64,000 bases of DNA from Ecdyonurus torrentis (lineage: Eukaryota > Arthropoda > Insecta > Ephemeroptera > Heptageniidae): the NCBI GenBank assembly GCA_949318235.1, contig OX439129.1:24485874-24549873 (forward strand). The letters are read 5' to 3'. The notes beneath the pieces were generated by a model, which had not been told where the DNA came from, did no database searches, and saw only the letters and a program-made list of their open reading frames with translations. A program made the position numbers and the translations under genes. Positions 41,770-54,800 of the stretch are shown piece after piece. The stretch's first letter is position 1. Each line of letters begins with the position of its first letter.

Positions 41770-44700
41770 TTAGGCCCCTAAAATATTGCCTCCTCTCTGA
41801 GCTCTCCACAGTCTTGAATAGGTACTATCTGGATTGCGCAGTAACTCCTCATGTGTGCCACGTTCTGCTACATTTCCTTCTTCAAGTACTAAAATCTCAT
41901 CTGCATCAAGGACAGTGGATAGGCGATGAGCTATGCAAATTGAAGTACGTCCTGTTGTTGCTCTTCTCAATGCTTCTAGAATATTCTGCAGGCAAAATAA
42001 TGAATGTAATAATAATGTATATAGAATAATGTATAATGTACATATTCCACTAATGTATAACAGTTTAATAATAATAATAATGCCTCCCCCTCCCCCCCCC
42101 CCCCCCAATTAAAAATCTGTATTTTATTTTTTTATATGCATAGGCCTATATTTATAAATGGACCAGAACAGTTAGAACTGCAAAATATTTTGCAGTTCTA
42201 GGAACAGGTTCTAAAGAACAGCTTTCCAGTAGAATGCAGGACATAAGACCCGCAGACAAAAGGCCCTAGGACATAAGACTCTGCTTTTTTGTTACTTTGC
42301 ACACAGGTAAAGCGAGTCGGTGACCTTCGCACAGGTAGGGTGTTTTATCCTAGGGTCTTTTGTCCGCGGACCTTCTGTCCGTGTACGTTCCAGAAATCAG
42401 CTAACTGTCACGGTTTTGATCCATCCATTAATTTTTGTGACATGACATTTTTATTGGGTTTTGAAAATTTATTAAATGTTAAAGGTGTACAACACGTTTA
42501 ACAAAAAACATGTCTAATATCCTAACATACCTAAATATCAACGTTGATTTGGGCGGAGTCAATGATTTCTAATTTATTTTCCATTCATGAAATGGCAGAT
42601 GTGTTTATAATGTCACAGCTCACTGGTCCACACGCGCGGAAAGTGGAAACAGGCAAGCTGTGACGTCATACACCCACATTTTCATTTCGTGAATGGAAAA
42701 TAAATTAGAAATCAATGACCTCAGCCAATTCAATGTTTATATTTAGGTATGTTAGGATATTAGACATGTTTTTTGTTTAACAAGTTCTATGCCTTAAACG
42801 GTTTTAAAAATATAAATTACTTTAGCTCTATTATGTGAAAATCATAAAAAAGCAATTCAGAAGCCAAAATTCATTTGATGTTATGGAAACCAAAACAGCT
42901 ACAAATATTAAAATATATATATATATAATAAACAAAAATCAATATTAAAGGAAAGGATAGAATAACCAGCAAGGGCCTTACCACAGTAGAAGTTCTATGG
43001 AGAGGTCGAAGTCTCGCATGGCACAGTGTTTTGTTATAAAAAAGTTCATTTTATAACTGAGAGCTTTCGTCATATATTAATATATCAATCAAAGAAGAAA
43101 ATTACTTGAGCACATCACTAAGCAGTGTCTTGTCTTGTACTGCCAAGTTGTGCTCTTGCTGGTTAGGAGTTGGTATGGAGGGGTGGGGGTGGAGGGGTGG
43201 GAGTGGAGTCATAGGAATTAGGGAAAGAGTAGTGTTGTTCGTAAACCCTGTTCTCTTGCACCAAAAAATGCGGCTTCCATTTGAATAACCAAAGGCGATC
43301 GTCATTTTAGGAGTACAGAACAGGGTTTACGAACAGCATAAGTGTGAGTGAAGGAGTAAGGGAAGAGGTTGGGAGGGCGCATGAATGTTTTTAAAAAGGA
43401 ATTTTATTAGCGAATATTAAGTCCAGGCAGCCCTTGGGCTTTTCTGGATCTTAATACATGTTGGTATGCCAATTCATATTGTCGTAAAGTTGCATAGTTA
43501 GCTGGACCCGGTATTTGACGAAGTATTGTGGATTTATAGCACATTTGGAAATTTGATAAGCCATGAGAGGCCGCATGTTCAGCCACAGGTTTTTCCATCT
43601 CATTGTTTTTTACGGATTGCCTGTGGCCATTCATGTGGTCTCTCGCTTTTTGTGTGGTTAAACCTATGTAAAAGGCTTGACATTTTTCCGGTTGGCCTGT
43701 CGTGGGGTTGGTGGTGTGTTGGGTACAATCAAGTTTGTAAATGACATTTTCTGATGTGCAAGTATTATGGCCCTGGATAGGGTATGTTAGGTTGGTGACG
43801 GGGCTTATGAATGTTTTGCTGGGTATTTGCGTAATGCAGGTGTCGCATCTCCTCCCTCTGTTACTCTGTTTGCCGTTATTTTGACAGGGGAAGGATCCAC
43901 TAGGTAGAGGTTTGGGTTTTGGTGTGGGATCAGTATGGGATACTATTGCTTTAATGTTCGGTGGTTGACGGAATGCTATTTGAGGTATTTTGGGTAACAG
44001 TTGGTTTGTTTCGGTGGTGGCTAATTGTAACAAAGGGAGGAGATGCGACACCTGCATTACGCAAATACCCAGCAAAACATTCATAAGCCCCGTCACCAAC
44101 CTAACATATCCTATCCAGGGCCATAATACTTGCACATCAGAAAATGTCATTTACAAACTTGATTGTACCCAACACACCACCAACCCCACGACAGGCCAAC
44201 CGGAAAAATGTCAAGCCTTTTACATAGGTTTAACCACACAAAAAGCGAGAGACCACATGAATGGCCACAGGCAATCCGTAAAAAACAATGAGATGGAAAA
44301 ACCTGTGGCTGAACATGCGGCCTCTCATGGCTTATCAAATTTCCAAATGTGCTATAAATCCACAATACTTCGTCAAATACCGGGTCCAGCTAACTATGCA
44401 ACTTTACGACAATATGAATTGGCATACCAACATGTATTAAGATCCAGAAAAGCCCAAGGGCTGCCTGGACTTAATATTCGCTAATAAAATTCCTTTTTAA
44501 AAACATTCATGCGCCCTCCCAACCTCTTCCCTTACTCCTTCACTCACACTTATGCTGTTCGTAAACCCTGTTCTGTACTCCTAAAATGACGATCGCCTTT
44601 GGTTATTCAAATGGAAGCCGCATTTTTTGGTGCAAGAGAACAGGGTTTACGAACAACACTACTCTTTCCCTAATTCCTATGACTCCACTCCCACCCCTCC

Positions 44701-47700
44701 ACCCCCACCCCTCCATACCAACTCCTAACCAGCAAGAGCACAACTTGGCAGTACAAGACAAGACACTGCTTAGTGATGTGCTCAAGTAATTTTCTTCTTT
44801 GATTGATATATTAATATATGACGAAAGCTCTCAGTTATAAAATGAACTTTTTTATAACAAAACACTGTGCCATGCGAGACTTCGACCTCTCCATAGAACT
44901 TCTACTGTGGTAAGGCCCTTGCTGGTTATTCTATCCTTTCCTTTAATATTGATCCTAACCGCAATGTTTTTTTCCTTAAATTGATAATAAACAAAAAGAC
45001 AGCAAATGCTTACATGTTCTGTGATTGAGTCTAAAGAAGATGTTGCCTCATCAAAAACAAGAATTGGGGAGTCTTTCAAAATAGCTCTTGCAATTGCTAC
45101 TCTTTGCTTTTCTCCTCCTGATAGTTTGAGACCTCTCTCACCAACCTAAAACATCAAATTGACATAGATATATGAAAAACATTGATTACTATGTAGTAGG
45201 TAGAGATTATAGCACATTGATAATTATAAATAAATTGATAATATTGATAAAATGTGAAGATTCTCTAATGTAAAAAATAAAATTGGATTTGGTACCAAAT
45301 GTTCTAGTGTAGACAAGAAGTGCTAGATAAATGTATTTTATCATAATGGTTGCAGTCAAAGGGCACAAGTCAACCAATTTTTGCATTATGTTCAGTAATA
45401 CTGCAACTAGTATGTTATTTCAACTGCAATATATTTTTTCCCTAATTTATATATTGTTACTACAAAATTTGTAACTATTTTCACTAAATCTTTTTACAAT
45501 TCAATGCAATTTTTACAATTGAATAAAAGATACGATGGCAAAGAATTTACTGACATAAAAAAGGAAGTCATATTATGAAAAATGAGGAATAATGTGATAA
45601 TATGACTTGAAGTTGAAACAGCAGGAAAAAAAATTGTAATACATACAACAGCTCTCAGGAGGGGGGAGGGCTATATTATATATTATGTAAAGCCTCGTTG
45701 AAAATAAATATTATATTTTTATTACCTATAATTATTTTATTTTTATCATATTGATTTTTTTGAACTTTTGAAAACATTTTATGGTTTTACCACTTAACTT
45801 TTGCTACCACATGTACAGTATACTGAGGTAAGATATGTATATTTAGATAGGTACAGTATACCGCGAAAATAATATTCCCCTCTCTTCACCATGCCCCTCT
45901 GCATTGCCAAACAATGGATGCTCCTATACCTGTAATGTTAATCGAGTAATTTCAGAGCTTTCGTGCACCGTCTCCAATGATGTAGATCCTTATTTAATGG
46001 TACAGTTAAACTTCAATTCTTTGACTTTTATTTTACGTTGCACTTAGATTTTTAGAGTCTACCAAATTTAAATGAGAATTTATAAAAAAAATGTTCCTTT
46101 TTTCCATGAAGTTGCACGAGCAATCTGAAGTCAATCAATATTTTTAAACCGTAAATTAAAGTGATAAAAAATTAAAAGCCATGTCATAAATTTTTATATT
46201 GTAAAGTAATAATTTAGTGATATATTTAGCTGAATAAAACTCTTGATTATAAATATTTATCATATAATTACTCAACGAATCCCGTTGTTACGTTGCTGAC
46301 CAGCTGTTTCCGGTTTTGGGGGCAGAGTTTCTATGTATTTTACCTATCTAAATATACGTATCTTATACTGAGGGTAAAAATTTCTATCCACTCTCCTACC
46401 TTTGGCAGGCACAACAAACTTGACTTACATTTCTTCCTCCTGATCTACCTAATACTAAATAATAATTGAGGAAATGGGGGGAAAAATCAAGAAATTAATT
46501 GTTGCTTTTCTTGTATACAGCACTACATCCTGTATATTGCAAAAAATTGTCATTCTTTTAGTGTCAATTGTTAACTTAATATTAGGGCTCAAAGATAGCC
46601 CGCTCATTCAACTCATCCCCGTGTTAAGTGGAGGTGCAGTAGAGGGAGAGCCATGGTCTTCATGACCAATGAAAAGTATATATGGCAGCGTCCTTGCCCT
46701 AAGTGGAACATTGTATATAATGCTACATTGCTATATTAAAAAATATAAGTACAAGTAATTTGGGGCATTCAAGTTTTCTTACTCTTGTCTCATATCCTTG
46801 AGGCCAACGTATAACTGAATCATGTAGATCAGCCATTTTAGATGCTGCAATCACTTCTTCCTTGCTTCGAGCCAAGTTTCCATACTGGAGGTTGTAATAG
46901 ATGGTTTCATTGAATAACACAGAGTCCTGAAAATTACAAAGGAATTGCATTTTTGTTTGAATTAAGTATGAATTGTTATACCAGTAAATTTTAATTTCTA
47001 TGCATAGGGTAGCATTTGCAAATTAAATAACTGTTTTAACATCAAAAGCGTATTAGGAAAAAACCATCGCGGTTAGTATTAATAAGTTTAAAAAAATATT
47101 TAGAAAATAGTTGGTAGAGATTAGAGCACGTTGAATTGAAAATTAATAAAACGCGAAAATTCTCTAATTTAAATAGTAAATTGGGACTAGGGATCAAATA
47201 TTCTAGCTTGAGCTAGTTAAAGAATAGACGTTAAAGGGATGGAGGTATAGTGTCAAAATAAAATACGATGTGCCTAGCATCTCACGTTCTCAAACTACGT
47301 CAAAGACACAACATTATAAAACAGCATCAGACTTACTCTTGGCCTTAGACCGGTTTCGTCCTTTACCTAGGACTCATCAGTAAGGCTCGGCAGAGAGCTC
47401 TGTACAGCTAGAGATGGCTCACACCACATCTGCTAACTGACTGAGCTGAGGAAGCAAGTGGCAGTCGCGTTTTTATACGCGATGCCCCCGCAGCTGCACG
47501 CGCTGATTGGTTAAAATCGTGCGCGCAAACGCGGCTTGCTGTTTAAAACCTCTCATCCTCACACTGTAATATAAAATCGTGTCTAAGAGGGGTGTAAGAC
47601 AGGCAGCCAGCAAGCAATAGGGTCTATTCATTCATGTTAAAGTCGACGCCATGTTGGATAACTCAATAACATGGGTGGCATAGGAAAATTAATCATTTTG

Positions 47701-49554
47701 CCCATTTTAAAACCACTGTGCAATATTTTTGAGAGCATTAAGGCTGTAAATATGTTAAATTATTATCTCAAGTATGTGAGAAAAATAACAATAACAAAAA
47801 ATGAAGCGATTTCTCAAAGAAAATTGGCTTAAATGAAGTTTGTCCTATGCTGAGCAATGTTATTCACTACTCCAGTATGGCCTCCAAGCGCAATAAATAT
47901 GACGTCATCCGCATACACCCTATAGTGTCCTCCCTCACTTTCCAGAGTTCCCCAACTCTAGAAAGATCGTGAGAACACTACGCCTACCGACTGCACAGTA
48001 TCGTGATTCACGCTAGTTACATCGCTTTATATGTTGACACTGGGGTAGGAAAAGCAAAAAGATGATAGAGTAGGAGAGATAGAATAAATATTATGCGCTT
48101 TGGCATATAGTTTAATTAATTTAGTACGTGCTCTTATTGGCGTTGGCAAGTAAAAAGGGCCGAATAAAATAAAAATGAAAGAATATTATTTACAAAAGCT
48201 TAAAATTAAAACAAAAAGATCGACTTGGCGATAATATGCGTATTAGGAAAAAACCATCGCGGTTAGTATTAATAAGTTTATTATTTTGACACTATACCTC
48301 CATCCCTTTAACGTCTACTTTTTAACTAGCTCAAGCTAGAATATTTGATCCCTAGTCCCAATTTACTATTTAAATTAGAGAATTTTCGCGTTTTATTAAT
48401 TTTCAATTCAACGTGCTCTAATCTCTACCAACTATTTTCTAAATATTTTTTAAAACTTATTAAAATCAAAAGAAAGAAAAAAAGAAAAATTATTATTATT
48501 ATTATTGAAGATAAAATTAATAATCAAAGGAAAGGATAGGAGAAACCAACAGACGCCTTACCACGATGAGGTCCGTAGCTTGGTGAAAATCTTGGTGGCA
48601 CACGTTACACAAATATATTTACAAGTTTTTTAAGACGTTTCGAGGGCAACAGCCCTCTTCTTCAGTTGCTTAGAGTATAGTGAAGGCAAGTTGGTTGGTG
48701 TAGGTTGTCTAGGTGGGAGAGGGGAGAGTATATGATAAAATAAAACATAGGCATAAATAGCTTTCCAACCTGTGGTACAATGGCAATGGCTTTTCTTAGG
48801 CTTTCCAATTGCACATCTCTGATATCTTGGCCTCCAATTTTGATTGAACCAGTATTTGGTTCAAAAAATCTAAATAGTAATCGGATGATTGTAGATTTGC
48901 TGTAACACACAGAAATTGAAGCTGTACCATCCAGGGAAATTTAACAATTAATCCTTTTTAAAGATAAATTTATTTGTTTACTTTGGATGCTCAATTTTAG
49001 AGCTTGATTTGAATTAGTGCAGATTTGAAAATGCACAATCAAAAATAAAATATTATAGAGTGTATTGTAAATCCTGTAATTAGTATATTGTTCAAAATTA
49101 GTACAATTAAGATACGAGTTTGTAAATTTATTCATAATCTTGTATGCATGCGTCATTATTAAGGCGGGAAACCAGCTACTACGGGATTTGACTAAAAAGT
49201 CGTAAAGATCGAAGGAAAAATCTGAAATTTTGCATGGTGATCCATTAGGTTAAGGCAACTTCAAAAATGTAAAAATTTTGGGGTGTCACCAAGCTAGATT
49301 TTGTATTATGATTTTTTAAAGTTTTAGTCCTATAAGAGGCCTTGTTAATTTTCGTAAATTTCAAAAATTCTTTTCTCTCTTATCTGATGGTCACGGGAAA
49401 TGAAAATTTTATCATGGGTAGCTGTTATCATTAAGTTTGAGGTGACATCAAAAAATTAGGAAGTTTTCTTTTTAGATTTTGATATACAAGCCAACTAAAG
49501 ACAATCCTTAAGTAAATAAACACGTATTAAGTAAAATCCATCACACATAGAATT

Positions 49555-49627
<73 letters not shown>

Positions 49628-51336
49628 GAAATCAGCATGGGCCTTATCAATGAGTCTGTAAGGAGTCCTTATTAAGGACTAACAATGGCATACACACATA
49701 CTCCATTTCTCTTGGAGTTCAGTGAAAAAGGTATCCCACATTAAATTAACGTACATAAAATTATAATCTTTATTCAAAATTGTATAAAAAAAAGTATTTT
49801 TTTAAATGGGCGATCATTTGTGTTTACCTTTGTGCTAGCAAGATTTTCACCGAGCTATATGACTTTCTTTACTATGGTAAGGTCTTTGCTGGTTTCCTCT
49901 ATAATTTCGCCATTTAAATTTTATCACAAAATTTCATTTTTGCACTTAAAATTAAAAATTGATAAACAAAAATTGAAAGTAATAAGTAAAATATGGCCTA
50001 TATTATATTTATTTACCCTGAACCTGATCCACCAACAATTGCTACCTTCTTGCCTGGCTGTATGTCAAAACTTAGGTCTTGAACTATATTCTTGCCGGGT
50101 ACATACTGGAAGCCAACATTTTGAAATGAAATGTTGGCAGAGTTAGGAGTTACTCTTAAGATAGGAGCATTTGGCGAGCTCTGGAAAAAAAAAATGTTGT
50201 ACAGTAAGGAATTTATATTAAACAGGTAATCCAAAGAGAAGCTCCGCCCACAAAACAGGAAACAGCTGGGGCATCAAACACTCGCTTAGTCAATTTGTGA
50301 ATTTATTATCAGTTTTAATATTAAATGTTTATTTCTTACCTTACATATTGGTTAATTCATAGCATTAATTTTAGTTATTTATCCATGTAATTAAAAAAAT
50401 TTGCGATACCAAAAAATTGTGATAAGAGAAAATATATGATTTCGAAGTGTTTGTTGCCTATTTTTCATTGGTCAGTCAGGCAACAAATTCAAAATATATC
50501 CGCCATAATAAGAGATAAAAAATGCTTTTTTTACATCACCTCTCATTTAAATTTGATAATCCCCAAATTCTAGAGCATAACACTAAAATGCGAGCACTGA
50601 ATTGAAGTTTCTTACAAAATCACTTATGTTAGACCAAAGTCCACTATTCACTTACACGAGAGCTGTAAACTTACTTGATTTACATTAGTTTTTATGGCTC
50701 TAAAAACAGAGGCATCAAACAATCGATACACGTAATTCACCGGAAGTGCATTTTCGCGCTTTGGATTACCTATTTAATACAAATACCTTATTGTACAGTA
50801 TTGATCAACTGATTACGCAGAATGAACTAATATTGCAGTGTTGTAAATTATACAATAACACAATAGCAAAAATGTAAACAGTAATGAGACACTTACCTTG
50901 ATATTTGCATCTGTAGCCATAAGTGAAAACATGGTGCGCATATCAATTAAAGCTTGTCGGACTTCACGGTAAACAGAGCCCAAAAATCCCAGAGGAACAG
51001 AGAGTTGGAACAGAAGCCCGTTTACAAGGACCAAATCTCCCACTGTCATATTACCTATGGTAAGAATTAAAATATTTGTAAATGGTTAAAGAAATCAATT
51101 GGAAAAGTACTGCACATCAGTTGTTACAGACTCAGAGAGAAACTATGAATGATCAATGATCATCATTAATAGTTTCTTTCCAAGCCTTTAAGAAATGACA
51201 AAAGCATAATATAACACATTCTGTTTTCTCTTGAAATTTAGTGCCAAATGCTTTCCAGTTTGTGTTGTTTTTTATCTCTGTGCTAGCAAGATTTTTTCCA
51301 AACTATGGGACTATCTTCACTATGGTAAGGCTTGTG

Positions 51337-51367
<31 letters not shown>

Positions 51368-51642
51368 CCCCTATAAATTTCTTTAAAGAGTAGGCTATCA
51401 TATACCTAACCACAATAGTTTAGATTCCTTAATATCTCAATGTTTAGTTTCATTTATAGTTTAAATAATAGTTAGGCTGACCACATTATTTAGATGCCAA
51501 ATCAGGACACTTTGACCGTAGGAGAGAGGTAACTTGGGACGTGGGGGAGGAGGCCCCACCGGAGGCGCGAATTTTTCTTAAAAGGGGGCGTGGTCCAAGA
51601 ATTTTAAGTGTATTTTGATCGATTTTCAAATGGCCATTATTG

Positions 51643-51676
<34 letters not shown>

Positions 51677-51765
51677 TAATTTTTCTATAGAAAACAATTA
51701 AAGAGCTACGAGTTTTATTTTTTTTTTTGTCACCATAAATTTTAAAATTTTCTTTATTGCTTCAA

Positions 51766-51802
<37 letters not shown>

Positions 51803-54800
51803 TTACGCACTGTCATTAAAATTTGCTCCAACATTTGTAATTTCAATAAATGATAGCATTTAAAAAAAAAATTTGGATTGTATTATCAACTATTTACCCA
51901 GCAAATAATTGGTTTAGCAAAGAAGAAGAAGAAGAAGAAGAAGAAGAAGAAGAAGAAGAAGAAGAAGAAGAAGAAGAAGAAGAAGAAAAGGCAATTTTTT
52001 TTAAAGAGAAGAAAAACGAATACAGAATGGCACTTTAATTTTAATTTATCTTGCAAAAGATTTTATAAAACCTTTTGCAACCTCTGCTATTAATTAAATA
52101 ATTATTAATAAATTACGACATTTTTATATTAAAATAAATAATATATTATGTCTGTGTGTTTTATAGATTTTTTAATTTAATTTTTATTTTTTCTCTTGCT
52201 TTGCATTTTTTTCCCTTCATTAAAAATCGGCACATTTCAATTTTTAGCCGGGACAAGGGGTCAAAATCAGGATTGTCCCGGGAAAATCGGGATATCTGGT
52301 CAGCCTAAGCATAGTACCAATAAGGCGCTTGCCGATTTTCTATCTCATCCTTTTAATTTTATAAAATACATAATATTCATTAATTTTTAAATCAAAATAC
52401 TTTTAGAAGTTATGAAATAAATGCCACTACAGATCTAAAAAGATCTAACCTTGTGATATTTGAGTGGCTGACAGTAGCATCATTGTAGCAACAGCAGACT
52501 GAAAAATAGCACTTTGGCCAAAGTTCAGAAGAGCTAAACTTGTACTAGTCTTAAGTGAGGCTGCCTGAAACCTCTTTAAAGCTTCATCATATCTATTAGC
52601 TTCATGTTGCTCATTGTTGAAGTACTGAAACATAATACAATATTGTAGGCCTATAACAATTGTGTTATTATAAATAAAATATTTTTAATGTACTATAATA
52701 AAATATTGATATATTTGAAAGAAAAGGATAGGAGAAACCAGCAAGGGCCTTACCATAGTGAAGAGAGTACCATAGTTTGGTGAAAATCTTGCTAGCACAG
52801 ATATAAAAAAACTAACACATTGGAAATATTTTGGCAATAAACTCCAAGAGAGATGGAGTGTGTTATGCCTTCATCAGTCCTTACAGAGTCTTACACATCT
52901 CTCTTGGAGTTTACTGCCAAAATATTTCCAATGTGTCAGTTTTTTTTTTTTTTTTTTTTTTTTTTACATCTGTACTAGCAAGATTTTCATCAAACTATGG
53001 TATTCTCTTCACTATGGTAAGGCCCTTGCTGGTTTCTCCTATTCTTTTCTTTCAAATTTAGCATACCTAATCGCAATAGTTTATTTTCCTTAAAGGCGTA
53101 AAACACCTTGAACAAAAAAAGTTGTGTAATATCCTAACAAACCTGAAAATCAACGTTGATTTGCCCAGAGTCATATGTCATGACTCCAGCCAAATCAACG
53201 TTGATTTGTCCAGAGTGATTTGTCATGACTCCAGCCAAATCAACATTGATTTTCAGGTTTGTTAGGATGTTACACAACATTTTTGTTCAAGTTGTTCTAC
53301 GCCTTTAATATATCTTATAATAAAATATTATTTACCTTAACAGTCTCATAATTAATAAGTGAATCAATAGCTTTGTTACCAGCTTCATTTTCTGCTTGAT
53401 TCATATAAATTCTAAATTTTGTTCGCCACTGAGTTATAAGTAGGGTATATGTTGCATAAACTCCAACATAACCTAAAGCAACCATTGCAAATGGTGTTCC
53501 AAATTTAGTTCCCTAGAAAATAATAATTAGAAAACATTTAGAGTCCAAATAAAATTGCTTAACAACTCTTTAATCTGAACTTACATACTGCAAATAATGC
53601 AATAAATCAAATAAGGAATGAAAATAGTTTAACAATTAAAGCACATTATGTTGACAATTATACCATACAAAAATCTTTAATGTAGAAACAAATCTGGGAT
53701 GTAGGATTAACTGCAAACTCTAGGCCTCAAAATAGATAATAATGCCATGCCCATGAATGTATTTTATCAATATTGTATAATGTTATCTGCATAATCAATC
53801 GGTCAAGTTGCAGACACATGTTTAGGTCTACTCATTTTCAAAATAATATTGTATTTCACTGATTTAAATAGAGCTATACAATAGCCTATATATAGAATCA
53901 AAATATTATTTCAATATATCACAATACTTATCCAGTAGATGGGGAGATTGAGAGGAGAGTGGCGGCAGGTAGGAAAGTAGTTGGCAGCATGGCAGGATTG
54001 GCCAAGAGTGATGCATTTATCAAACAAAGCAAAACTTAGAGTGTACAATTCTGTCTTACTCCCAACTATCTTATATGGTTCTGAATCATGGGTATGTCAG
54101 AGTAGACATATGAGTAGGGTGAATGCTGTTTGTATGAGTTTTCTCAGAAGTATGTGTGGTAAAACAAGATTAGATAGGGTAAGGAATACTTGGGTGATGG
54201 AGAAATGTGGAGTAAAAGAAACTGTGACTGAGAAGTATGAGAACAGTGTATTACGGTGGTTTGGTCATGTTGAGAGAATGGGTGATGAAAGAATAGCAAA
54301 GCAGGTATTTCATAGTAGAGTGGATGCAAGGAGAGATAGAGGCAGGCCTAAAGCATCATGGTCTGAGATGGTTGGAAGATGTTTGAAAAATAAGAATGTA
54401 CGCAGTATGAAATGCAAAAGGAAATGTATGAAACAAGGTATGAGACTGGCGGAAGCAAGTGAAGTATGTCAGGATAGGAAGTTGTGGAGGTATATCACTT
54501 GGTCAGGATAAAACATCTGTGTTGTTGGCTTACCCCGAAAGGGATTTATAGCGTCATGATATGTATGTATGTATGTATGTATGTACTTATCCAGTGGTTT
54601 AGGATTTCATTAGTGCCACAATTCACCTCCACATAGCACAAATAAAGCAAGAGTGAAAGCTCTGCCATATCTTTAACTGATATATCTCACTACTAAATGC
54701 CCCCACCCTCGAAATTGTGCTACCCCCCCCCCCCCCCCCCCAGCAGATAGCAGCGTGAAGTGAGAGAACCACAGAAACATTGAGAACATTCCATTCATGA

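Larger units (their letters stand above)
42939..44983. mobile_element. Penelope-like retroelement, inverted dimer
   Basis: Arms 42938-43858 and 44033-44953 are near-identical inverted copies around a 174-bp single-copy spacer. A perfect 14-bp target duplication, ATAATAAACAAAAA, flanks the whole unit (42925-42938 and 44984-44997), so it went in as one piece. Each arm runs from the GIY-YIG endonuclease coding end through a 3' region to CTTACCACAGTAGAAGTTCT and ATCCTTTCCTTTAATATT. Only the right end extends into the shared terminal motif CCTAACCGCAATG. No reverse transcriptase is present, so the element is truncated. It occupies the last intron of ABCB7. Confidence 0.9.
47049..48459 (-). mobile_element. 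Hammerhead-ribozyme element (Penelope-like / retrozyme type), copy 1, with nested MITE
   Basis: Begins CGTATTAGGAAAAAACCATC and ends AAAACTTATT, flanked by TTAACATCAAAAG (47036-47048) and TTAAAATCAAAAG (48460-48472; 12 of 13). Order: terminal hairpin, body, hammerhead (47342-47386, minus), a promoter-like GC-rich region with CGCGATGCCCCCGCAGCTG, the nested MITE 47620-47920, a tail, a second terminal hairpin (48252-48264) and an inverted body fragment (48282-48459). No protein coded. ABCB7 intron. Confidence 0.85.

Noticed and set aside
43060..43092. GACGAAAGC with an ATATAT hairpin as another hammerhead
   Set aside because: The CTGATGA half is absent and stem I does not pair; only the GAAA half is recognisable.
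43990..44484. 164-codon frame as an intact host gene
   Set aside because: Its first 14 codons come from the inversion joint and the rest mirrors the minus copy; it is a truncated Penelope-like endonuclease.
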